This document shows positions 22,436 to 29,069 of a DNA stretch of 29,069 bases, in pieces. The DNA lies in assembly GCA_014381385.1 (NCBI GenBank), contig JACNLR010000042.1:1-29069 (forward strand). The letters are read 5' to 3'. The DNA comes from Planctomycetota bacterium (GTDB lineage: Bacteria; Planctomycetota; Phycisphaerae; Phycisphaerales; SM1A02). Both the position numbers and the translations under genes were made by a program. The notes under the pieces are model-generated. The model was not told the origin of the DNA. It saw nothing but the letters and a program-made list of their open reading frames with translations, and made no database searches. Position 1 is the stretch's first letter. Every line of letters starts with the position of its first letter.

Positions 22436-24970
22436 GTGGCAAAAAAGACAGCTACAAATCGAGTACACAATATTGCAAAGAAACTTGGCGTTAATTCCAA
22501 GGACATTGTTGCAAAGTGTATCAGTGAAGGCATCCCTAATATTGAGAATCACCAATCGACAGTCTCCGCTGGCTTAGAGGCGACAATCATGGAATGGTTT
22601 AGTGAGGCAGGCGAGAAATCTTCTGCTGTTGAAACTGCTGAAAAGGTAGATATCACCAAAGTCAAAGCGAAAGCGAAAAAGAAAACCAAGAAAAAAACAG
22701 CGAAGAAATCGAAGGCGAAAACTAAAGCAGCCGACGCAGCGCCAACGAAAAAAGAAGACGATAAAGTTCTTCCACTAGGCAGGCGTATGGATTCACCAGC
22801 GAAAGCAAAGATGGCTGGCCCAAGAGTTATCCGCATCGAAGAACCAGAGCCAGAGCAAAAGCCACGCCAACCGAAAAAACCAAGAACTGGTCCGAGTCCC
22901 CAAGGAGGTTCTGGTGTTCGCGCGCCTCAGCAAATGCCTCCACAGCAAGATTCAGAACGCGGATCAAGGCGAAACAAACGACGAGACTCAAGTCACGGTC
23001 AACAGGCTGAACGCGGTTCTCGAAATCCGCAACAATCGCAAGATCGAAGCGAGTCAAATTGGCGAAAGCAAGATCTTCTTGAACGTGAGAATAGATTGCG
23101 TCGGAGTGGCGGGTTCTTCCGTCAAGCACGAAGAGATAGCCAAAAACGTGGTGGTAAAACTGTCATTCGCGCGAAGACTTTAAAACAAACGGGCGGAAAG
23201 ATTGTTATTTCTGAGCCTATTTCCATCAAAGAACTTTCATTTGAAACCGGTATTAAAGCGAATGAAATTCTTAAAAAACTTGTTCTTGCAGGAATCATGT
23301 CAACTGTAAACGACTACATCGAAACTGAGCAAGCAGTCGAAATGATGATGGAATGGGGAATAGAACTTGAAGTTATAGAAACACAAAGTGCAGAATCCAA
23401 AATTGCTGAATCCTTTACAACTAGAGATATTTTGGATGAGCAGCCCCGTTCGCCTGTCGTTACTATTCTTGGTCATGTAGATCATGGCAAGACATCGTTA
23501 CTTGACAAAATTCGAAGAGCGAACGTTGCTGATGGCGAAGCAGGCGGCATTACGCAAGCAACAAGTGCATTCAGTGTGCCAGTTACAGCAGGCGAGACGG
23601 AGCGCCTCGTTACGTTTATTGACACGCCCGGTCACGAGGCATTTACCGAAATGCGTGCTAGGGGCGCAAAGGTTACAGACATTGTTGTACTCGTCGTTGC
23701 AGCCGACGACGGTGTTATGCCACAAACGGTGGAATCCATTAACCACGCAAAAATCGCTGGTGTTCCAATTGTTGTAGCGCTCAATAAAATAGACAAACAG
23801 CAAGCAACGGATGAAAATATTCAACGTATTCTTGGTCAACTCGCAGAGCACGAATTGAATTCTGTCGACTGGGGAGGCACAACCGAAGTCATTCGAACAA
23901 GTGCAATTGAAGATATAGGCATCCAAGATCTTCTTGAAATTCTAGATTATCAAGCGGAACTTCTAGAATTGAAAGCCGACTTTGGTGGCTCTGCAGAAGG
24001 GTCTGTAATCGAAGCGCATGTCGCCGAGGGTCGTGGACCAGTTGCAAATATACTTGTACAACAAGGCAAATTGAAGAAAGGCGATTTTGTTGTTGCCGGT
24101 CAAGGCTACGGGAGGATTCGCGCTTTGATAAACGAACATGGCGAACAAGTAGATGAGGCCGGACCTTCAACACCGCTCGCAGTCCTTGGCCTAAGCGAAG
24201 TTCCAGAGGCAGGCGATAAATTGTACGTTGTTCAATCCTTGAAAGCCGCCGAATCAGCAGCCAAGGAACGCACGCAACAGGCAAGGGAAGCAAGTCTTTC
24301 TCGAGAGAAAGTAACGTTAGACAATATTTTTGATCAGATGAAAAGCGCGGATATTCGCGAACTTCCAGTAATTGTTAAGGGTGATGTTCAAGGCTCAATC
24401 GAAACTCTTCGATCGACAATCGGGAAGATAGGCAATGACGAAGCTGCGATTGTGATTAAACACTCTGCAGTTGGTGGCATTAACGAATCGGATGTAAATC
24501 TAGCTGAAGCTTGCGGTGGAATTATTGTTGGCTTTAATGTCACAAGTTCCTCAAAAGCTCGGAGATCAGCTGAGCAAAAGGGTGTTGAAATACGTTATTA
24601 CGAAGTCATTTATAATCTTATCGATGACCTTAAAGACGCACTCGAAGGTTTGCTTGACCCAGAGATAAAACTTGAAGTCCTCGGGCACGCTGAAGTTCGT
24701 GATGTATTTTCGATTTCTAAGATTGGCATGATCGCGGGCTGCTACGTTACTGATGGCACAATTGAACGTCACCAACAAATTCGAGTTACTCGTGATGGAA
24801 TTGTTGTAGAGTCCGACAGAAAACTTGATCAGTTGAAGCGATTCAAAGATGATGCAAAAGAAGTGAAATCTGGCCAAGAGTGTGGTATGAATATTGAGGG
24901 CTACAGTGATATAAAAGTTGGAGATGTCATCGAATTTTACAAAACCCTTGAGGTAAAGCGTTCGCTTTAA
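22436..24970 (+). CDS. infB: Translation initiation factor IF-2
   Basis: GTPase that places initiator tRNA on the 30S subunit and promotes subunit joining. Seen: IF2_N-type segment at about 1-50, a long charged linker (about 70-245) with a Lys/Ala-rich stretch at 77-98 and Arg/Gln/Ser-rich part, a second IF2_N at about 262-310, G1 GHVDHGKT at 346-353, G3 DTPGH at 396-400 with catalytic His, G4 NKID at 450-453, then domains II-IV ending in KVGDVIEFYKTLEVKRSL. The block usually written GGITQHIGAY is here GGITQATSAF (370-379). The start is GTG 22436 with GGAG nine bases upstream. Length 844 is normal for a long IF-2. Confidence 0.96.
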   Translation: MAKKTATNRVHNIAKKLGVNSKDIVAKCISEGIPNIENHQSTVSAGLEATIMEWFSEAGEKSSAVETAEKVDITKVKAKAKKKTKKKTAKKSKAKTKAADAAPTKKEDDKVLPLGRRMDSPAKAKMAGPRVIRIEEPEPEQKPRQPKKPRTGPSPQGGSGVRAPQQMPPQQDSERGSRRNKRRDSSHGQQAERGSRNPQQSQDRSESNWRKQDLLERENRLRRSGGFFRQARRDSQKRGGKTVIRAKTLKQTGGKIVISEPISIKELSFETGIKANEILKKLVLAGIMSTVNDYIETEQAVEMMMEWGIELEVIETQSAESKIAESFTTRDILDEQPRSPVVTILGHVDHGKTSLLDKIRRANVADGEAGGITQATSAFSVPVTAGETERLVTFIDTPGHEAFTEMRARGAKVTDIVVLVVAADDGVMPQTVESINHAKIAGVPIVVALNKIDKQQATDENIQRILGQLAEHELNSVDWGGTTEVIRTSAIEDIGIQDLLEILDYQAELLELKADFGGSAEGSVIEAHVAEGRGPVANILVQQGKLKKGDFVVAGQGYGRIRALINEHGEQVDEAGPSTPLAVLGLSEVPEAGDKLYVVQSLKAAESAAKERTQQAREASLSREKVTLDNIFDQMKSADIRELPVIVKGDVQGSIETLRSTIGKIGNDEAAIVIKHSAVGGINESDVNLAEACGGIIVGFNVTSSSKARRSAEQKGVEIRYYEVIYNLIDDLKDALEGLLDPEIKLEVLGHAEVRDVFSISKIGMIAGCYVTDGTIERHQQIRVTRDGIVVESDRKLDQLKRFKDDAKEVKSGQECGMNIEGYSDIKVGDVIEFYKTLEVKRSL

Positions 24971-24978
24971 CCTTTTTT
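24955..24978 (+). other. Terminator-like hairpin at the infB/rbfA junction
   Basis: AAAGC and GCTTT around GTTC form a small hairpin across the last codons and stop of infB, followed after AACC by six T directly before the rbfA ATG. The stem is short (5-6 bp), so it is at most a weak attenuator; it also leaves rbfA without a visible Shine-Dalgarno. Confidence 0.25.
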
Positions 24979-24979
24979 C

Positions 24980-25360
24980 ATGACGCAACGAACAGAACAA
25001 GTCGCCTCAACGTTGAAACGTGCCGTACAAGAAGTTCTCGCTCGTGGTATTTCAGATCCACGCATACATGGACTTATTACCGTGACGCGCGTTGATGTTT
25101 CAGCAGACCTTGCAAATGCGACATTGTATTGCACCGTGATACCCAACAAACATGAGGAGTTATCATTGCATGGACTTCAATCAGCTTCAAGATGGATCCG
25201 AAGACAAGTAGCAGACAAAGTCAGGTTTCGCAGAATGCCACAGTTTAGATTTAGAATTGATGAAAAACTTCTTAAACAACAAGAAGTACTTGCAAGTATT
25301 GCAGAAGCAAATCGTGAAGATGAGCGAAGAGAAGAGCAAAAAAAGAAGAAGGAAAATTAA
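24980..25360 (+). CDS. rbfA: 30S ribosome-binding factor RbfA
   Basis: Small KH-fold factor needed for late 16S rRNA processing and 30S maturation. Seen: TQRTEQVASTLKRAVQEVLARGISDPRI near 2-29, ITVTRVDVSADLANATLYCTV near 33-53 and LRFRMPQFRFRIDE-like sequence near 80-93. The last 20 residues are highly charged. Length 126 is normal. The ATG is nine bases after infB with no clear Shine-Dalgarno, and the stop is followed directly by the next gene (ATTAA then GTG), so it is co-transcribed and probably coupled. Confidence 0.92.
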   Translation: MTQRTEQVASTLKRAVQEVLARGISDPRIHGLITVTRVDVSADLANATLYCTVIPNKHEELSLHGLQSASRWIRRQVADKVRFRRMPQFRFRIDEKLLKQQEVLASIAEANREDERREEQKKKKEN

Positions 25361-26209
25361 GTGAAAAACGCAACTGAATTTGCAAAGAAATTTAAAACGT
25401 TTCGCAAGAAACTCCCAAAAACAGAAGTCGTACAAAATAAATTTGGTGCGATAGGCGAAGTAATTTACTCACACCTGCTTTGGAATGCGACTGCAAAACA
25501 AGCCGATGCAGCTTTCAAGAAAATGGTTGATGCGTCGGTCGATTTAAATGACCTCCGTATGAACCACGTATTTGAGATGGTCGAATTAATGGGAGTTAAC
25601 TATCCCCAAGCTGAAGCAAGGGCAAAGAGACTAAAATCAGTACTCAATTCGATATACGGCCGTGAACATAATGTATGTGTGGATAGTCTAGAAGGCGCTG
25701 GAAAGCGTGACATCCGAGAGTATTTTGAAACTTTAAATGGCATTACGACTTTTGTCTGCAATCGAGTCATTGCGATGAGTTATGAAGTTGCAGCAATTCC
25801 CGTAGATGATCGAACGAATAACGCATTGATCGCAAGTGGCGTTGTGCATGAAGATTCAACAGTTACGGACACATCGGCTTGGTTAGCAAGGCAGGTTAAG
25901 GCAACAGAAGTTTGCGAAGTTCACGTCTCCCTTCACTCTTGGGTTGAAACGCAACCCGTGCAGGTTGTTACTAAGCCCAAGGCAAAGAAGTCGGCAGCAA
26001 AGAAAACCCCAAAGAAAGCAGTTGCTAAGAAAAAAGTCAACAAAAAGAAAGTTGCAAAAAAAACAAATGCTAAAAAACCAACGAAGAAAACAGCAAAGAA
26101 AAAAGTGGGTAAAAAGAAAGTAGCGAAGAAATCAACCGTTAAAAAAGTAGCGAAGAAAGCAGCAAAGAAAAAAGCTGCTAAAAAGAAACCCGCGAAAAAG
26201 AAAAAATGA
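25361..26209 (+). CDS. HhH-GPD (endonuclease III-like) domain protein with histone H1-like lysine tail
   Basis: Two parts. Residues 1-200 look like a degenerate endonuclease III fold: YSHLLWNATAKQADAAF, then a helix-hairpin-helix LNGITTFVCNRVIA at 125-138 and AAIPVDDRTNNAL at 144-156, where Asp149 fits the catalytic Asp of EndoIII (VDTHV). The catalytic Lys of the bifunctional enzyme (GVGRKT) is replaced by Phe131, and the FeS cysteine cluster is absent. Residues 205-282 are about half Lys in AKK-type repeats, like bacterial H1 homologues. Function is not established; binding of DNA, or of RNA given the neighbours, is likely. The start is GTG 25361, immediately after the rbfA stop; the end overlaps the TPR gene as ATGA. 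Confidence 0.7.
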   Translation: MKNATEFAKKFKTFRKKLPKTEVVQNKFGAIGEVIYSHLLWNATAKQADAAFKKMVDASVDLNDLRMNHVFEMVELMGVNYPQAEARAKRLKSVLNSIYGREHNVCVDSLEGAGKRDIREYFETLNGITTFVCNRVIAMSYEVAAIPVDDRTNNALIASGVVHEDSTVTDTSAWLARQVKATEVCEVHVSLHSWVETQPVQVVTKPKAKKSAAKKTPKKAVAKKKVNKKKVAKKTNAKKPTKKTAKKKVGKKKVAKKSTVKKVAKKAAKKKAAKKKPAKKKK

Positions 26210-27651
26210 TTCGAACTCTAGTTTTCGTAGTATTACTTATTTGCATGCCGCAAAATGTGTGCAATGCACAAACAACACTACGCGACTATATGGAATTATT
26301 CTCAGGTGAAAAACCAGCACAAATCAATTCACCTTCGGTACATGCTGCAGCGCAAGAATATATAGTTGGAAGGCAGTTCGAAGTTGCCAACGAGTATGGT
26401 TTTGCGATAGCACATTATAAAAAAGCGATACAGCTTGACAATAACGCCTACGCACCTTGGGTTGGGATTGCTCGGTCACTCGCAGCAATGGGGCGTACTA
26501 AACCTGCGATTGCAGTTTGGAGAGAAGTCCTTGTAAGGAACCAACAGCACGGAGACGCGCTGTTGGTTGTTGGATTAGACGACGCAAGGGTAGGCGATTT
26601 GGAGCAAGCAAAAAAATGGTTGGCAAGGAGAAGACTTCAAGAAGAAGACGAATATGTAGAAGCCCTTCTGCGAGATTCGGCGTTGTTAGCACTACTGAAA
26701 AAATTGAACAACTACGAAGCAGCGCAACTACTCCAAGACAAGTTTCAGAACATATTTGATCTCGCTGTAACCAGTTTGATCCACCAAAGGAATCGTGAAA
26801 ATTGGCTAGGTGTGTTGCAACAACTTGTGGATGTTGGTGCAGCTGATATTGCAGCACAACTCACAACTGCGGCATCGCCGCATGTGCAGAATAAAAATCT
26901 ATGCGTGTTGCTGACCGCGCTCCCTCTTCTTGAAGTAGTTGCATCTGGAGATGGTTCGTTGACTGAAAAGGTATATACCGAAATATCGCGTAGTCAGCAA
27001 ATACCACTCGCTCCTCGATGGTTTGAGCCGGTTTCTCTTGCAGAAGCACTTTCAATTGCTGCACAAACCATGTCGGTGCTCGGTGCTGTAAATGCACCAA
27101 TTGCCCTATATGAAAAGTCGATTGCAATTGATCCAACGAACGCAATGGCTACAAACAACATGGCTTGGATGAAATTGAAACGGGACGGAGCAACAGATGA
27201 AGTTATTCAATTGTGCAATCGCGCTTATGAACTTGACCCAGATGCTCCATATATTAAGGACACGCTGGGATGGCTCTATGTTGTGAAGGGTGAACCAACA
27301 AAAGCGATTCCACTTTTCGTCGAGGCGTTGAAATCCAATGAGCATGCAAGTCCTGATATGTACAACCACTTGGGAGATGCGTATTGGCAAGCAGAAGAAT
27401 TTGAGAGTGCAGTTCGTGCTTGGAAAACTGCAGCAACGATACTTCATGCTCCAGAAACAAAGCAAGCGTATGTCGATGGTTTTAAGTCAATGGCATATAC
27501 TGTTTGGGGAATTTCTGTGGCAACACCAGAGGCACTGTATGATTTAGAATTAGGCGAGGTGACTCGAAACGTAATGCAAAAAATAAAAGCCTTTGAGAAT
27601 GGGAATTATCCCAAAGTAGGCGAGTTCATTCAATTAAACGGAGTAAACTGA
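26206..27651 (+). CDS. Exported TPR-repeat protein
   Basis: The signal peptide MIRTLVFVVLLICMPQNVCNA (about 1-21) has an AXA-like cleavage site, so it is predicted to be periplasmic. At least two clear TPR pairs are present: FAIAHYKKAIQLDNNAYAPW near 67-86 and, in the C-terminal half, PIALYEKSIAIDPTNAMATN, LCNRAYELDPDAPYIKDTLG and a following KAIPLFVEALKSN. The middle (about 145-280) is helical without clear repeats. TPRs are protein-interaction scaffolds and the partner is unknown. It overlaps the HhH/H1 gene by 4 bases and is one base from yebC, so it belongs to the nusA operon although its predicted location differs from the other products. Confidence 0.78.
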   Translation: MIRTLVFVVLLICMPQNVCNAQTTLRDYMELFSGEKPAQINSPSVHAAAQEYIVGRQFEVANEYGFAIAHYKKAIQLDNNAYAPWVGIARSLAAMGRTKPAIAVWREVLVRNQQHGDALLVVGLDDARVGDLEQAKKWLARRRLQEEDEYVEALLRDSALLALLKKLNNYEAAQLLQDKFQNIFDLAVTSLIHQRNRENWLGVLQQLVDVGAADIAAQLTTAASPHVQNKNLCVLLTALPLLEVVASGDGSLTEKVYTEISRSQQIPLAPRWFEPVSLAEALSIAAQTMSVLGAVNAPIALYEKSIAIDPTNAMATNNMAWMKLKRDGATDEVIQLCNRAYELDPDAPYIKDTLGWLYVVKGEPTKAIPLFVEALKSNEHASPDMYNHLGDAYWQAEEFESAVRAWKTAATILHAPETKQAYVDGFKSMAYTVWGISVATPEALYDLELGEVTRNVMQKIKAFENGNYPKVGEFIQLNGVN

Positions 27652-27652
27652 C

Positions 27653-28399
27653 ATGGCCGGTCATAGTAAATGGGCGAATATTAAGCACCGCAAAGCAAGG
27701 CAAGACGCTGTCAAAGGTAAGGCGTGGTCTAAATGCAGCAGAGCAATTATGGTTGCAGTAAAAAACGGGGGTCCAGATCCAGATGTGAACTTGACTCTTC
27801 GATATGCAATCGTTGACGCCAAAGCAGTCAATATGGCAAAAGACACCATCGAAAAAGCGATTAAGAAAGCAAGCGGTGATGGTGACGAAGATATTCGATA
27901 CGAGGAAATTCGATACGAAGGGTATGGGCCAAACGGCATCGCCATCATTGTTGATGTCCTGACTGATAATGTAAAACGGACAGCACCCGAGATGAGAAAA
28001 CTCTTCGAAAAAGGGAACGGCAATCTTGCAAAGCCAGGCTCTGTAGCATTCGGCTTTACGAATACAGGCGTCATTCTGATTGAAGAGAGTGAAACAACAG
28101 AGGAGCAACTCATGGAGGTTGCGCTAGATGCAGGTGCTAGTGACATTTCACCGAGCGGGGGTGGATGGGAAGTTACATGTGAGCCACAAGATTTTCTAAC
28201 GCTCCGACAAGCTCTCGAAGCAGCAGAAATTACCATGATGTCTGCTGAAGTAACAATGCTTCCGGCAAATCTCGTTTCTTGCGATACTAGCACTGGCGAA
28301 AAAATGCTTAGATTTATAGACTCGCTCGAAGAGCATGAAGATGTTCAAAACGTATACACAAATGCAGATATCCCAGAAGAAGCGATGGAATCCGAGTGA
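27653..28399 (+). CDS. yebC: YebC/PmpR family (TACO1-like) regulator
   Basis: Member of the YebC/TACO1 family. Some members act as DNA-binding regulators and others help ribosomes through polyproline or difficult sequences. Seen: the diagnostic N-terminus MAGHSKWANIKHRKARQDA, NLTLRYAIVDAKAVNMAKDTIEKAIKKASG near 44-73, the YEGYGPNGIAIIVDVLTDN block near 88-106, and FEKGNGNLAKPGSVAFGF near 118-135. Length 248 is normal. GGAG lies just before the ATG and overlaps the end of the TPR gene. Its place in a nusA-infB-rbfA operon fits a role in translation. Confidence 0.94.
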   Translation: MAGHSKWANIKHRKARQDAVKGKAWSKCSRAIMVAVKNGGPDPDVNLTLRYAIVDAKAVNMAKDTIEKAIKKASGDGDEDIRYEEIRYEGYGPNGIAIIVDVLTDNVKRTAPEMRKLFEKGNGNLAKPGSVAFGFTNTGVILIEESETTEEQLMEVALDAGASDISPSGGGWEVTCEPQDFLTLRQALEAAEITMMSAEVTMLPANLVSCDTSTGEKMLRFIDSLEEHEDVQNVYTNADIPEEAMESE

Positions 28400-28821
28400 A
28401 GTGCTTTGCGATTTTAATCTGCTGTTTGTTACTAGCGGGTTGCACAACGCCACAGCATGCTTGGCCAAATCAAAATCGCGATGTTGTTTGGACTGCCATG
28501 GTTGCAGCTGCCAAAGCGCCCGAATACAACGCGATTGACCCGAAGAAGCGATGGATTGTTTTGGCCAATACTGTTGAAGTGCGTTCCGAAACGGGGATAA
28601 TTTTGATCCGGCGAAAACTTGCTCGCTCCATAAAACTACCACGTCAGGTTGAACAAACCGATGAGCGCGATTGGTTTTTCACTATTCAACTGCTGCCGGG
28701 GCAACTGCCAAAAGCAACATTTGACACGGTCGGGCAAACCCTAGTCCCAGCTAGAGTACAAGATGAGGCGCAGCGCTACTTTGAGCAAGTCGACGAACTG
28801 GTACAAAACGAGGCGGAATAA
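28396..28821 (+). CDS. Hypothetical lipoprotein, 141 aa
   Basis: GTG 28396 overlaps the yebC stop (GTGA), and the protein starts MKCFAILICCLLLAGC, a lipoprotein signal with lipobox LAGC. The mature part is a small mixed alpha/beta domain with VWTAMVAAAKAPEYNAIDPKK, RWIVLANTVEVRSETGIILI and a final helix. I do not recognise the family. Last gene of the nusA operon in this window; a hairpin with only a short T-run lies beyond, so the end of transcription is not clear. Confidence 0.72.
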   Translation: MKCFAILICCLLLAGCTTPQHAWPNQNRDVVWTAMVAAAKAPEYNAIDPKKRWIVLANTVEVRSETGIILIRRKLARSIKLPRQVEQTDERDWFFTIQLLPGQLPKATFDTVGQTLVPARVQDEAQRYFEQVDELVQNEAE

Positions 28822-28855
28822 ACGGCCCGCGGGAGTGCTAATTGTTCATGTACAT

Positions 28856-29069
28856 TTACCCAGCTTCAGCACGCGGGTGCGCTTGATCGTACGATTCTCG
28901 CATGCGCTTTGTAGTTAGGTGCGTATAAATTTGCGTAGTAGATAGCGACTGGTGCCCAAGAAGTTCCTGCACGCTTCGAAGATCTGCACCATTATCAAGC
29001 AAGTGTGTCGCAAAACTGTGACGCAGCGTATGTGGACTAATCGACGGATCGAGTCCAACTTGGTCAAGG
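28856..29069 (-). CDS. Tyrosine recombinase XerC/XerD, C-terminal part (gene runs off the window)
   Basis: The last 70 codons of a tyrosine recombinase, read on the minus strand, ending in TAA at 28856-28858. Seen: SPHTLRHSFATHLL with the catalytic HxxR, LLGHQSLSTTQIYTHL with the catalytic His and the nucleophilic Tyr, and the Xer-typical end YDQAHPRA. This matches XerC/XerD, which resolve chromosome dimers at dif, and not phage integrases. XerC and XerD cannot be told apart from this part. The N-terminal SAM-like domain and first catalytic Arg lie beyond 29069. The gene is convergent with the nusA operon, with 34 bases between stops. Confidence 0.93.
   Translation of the reverse strand, partial: LDQVGLDPSISPHTLRHSFATHLLDNGADLRSVQELLGHQSLSTTQIYTHLTTKRMRESYDQAHPRAEAG

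Noticed and set aside
22660..22740. Lys-rich codon repeats in infB and in the gene at 25361-26209 as DNA tandem repeats
   Set aside because: They vary at the DNA level and are explained by Lys/Ala-rich protein composition.
28833..28841. GAGTGCTAA, an exact right half of the CIRCE heat-shock operator
   Set aside because: The left half TTAGCACTC is absent nine bases upstream and the site lies between two convergent genes, not before a chaperone gene.
28825..28877. CCCGC...GCGGG with GTGCT...AGCAC as a terminator for the nusA operon
   Set aside because: The arms have a four-base bulge, a loop of nearly 30 bases and no T-run; it overlaps the end of the recombinase gene.

Overview
The window reads as a stretch of core chromosome from a diderm bacterium of low-to-middle GC that uses the standard genetic code (TAA, TAG and TGA all end genes here). 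Outer-membrane biology is evident: LpxI for lipid A, a LolCE/LolD-type lipoprotein exporter, a TonB-like protein with an ExbD, three lipobox or signal-peptide proteins and a three-domain DsbD. A GyrA with YPTLV in the quinolone pocket, stand-alone PD40 propellers, and a helix-hairpin-helix protein with a histone H1-like lysine tail inside the nusA-infB operon suggest a planctomycete, perhaps of the Phycisphaerae. That placement is inference from gene content, not a measured phylogeny.

Layout. Positions 1-2586 (+): an L-lysine 6-transaminase whose N-terminal coding region is interrupted by a stop or frameshift near 97, followed three bases later in the same frame by a FIST-domain sensor protein. 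2589-4297 (-): a lipoprotein and a six-repeat PD40 propeller with overlapping stop and start. 4310-4978 (+): an RluA-type pseudouridine synthase. It ends at a perfect 14-bp bidirectional terminator shared with clpC (5049-7574, -). 7823-10322 (-): a Lol-type ABC exporter (permease, then ATPase). 10393-12365 (+): a membrane-anchored family 2 glycosyltransferase overlapping surE. 12362-20663 (-): a long co-directional run dsbD, LOG-family gene, GGGGTC repeat cluster, lpxI, TlyA-like methyltransferase without S4 domain, gyrA, STAS protein, exbD, tonB-like. 21042-28821 (+): nusA, infB, rbfA, HhH/H1-tail protein, TPR protein, yebC, lipoprotein. 28856-end (-): the C-terminal end of a XerC/XerD recombinase.

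The most interesting stretch is the gene-free 20664-21041 upstream of nusA. It holds a possible promoter, a 15-codon leader ORF with an ideal Shine-Dalgarno, a compact set of hairpins closed by a long-range helix, and a strong intrinsic terminator 50 bases before nusA. The closing helix (20841-20847 with 20960-20966) uses the 5' strand of the terminator, so the two folds exclude each other. The 5' half of that helix lies 11 bases past the leader stop codon. This is the architecture of an attenuator or riboswitch controlling an operon that itself encodes the termination factor NusA. I do not recognise it as a known RNA family. Other points worth a look are a two-helix insertion in the Lol permease, ExbD and TonB-like genes without ExbB, and the degenerate HhH-GPD protein carrying an H1-like tail.
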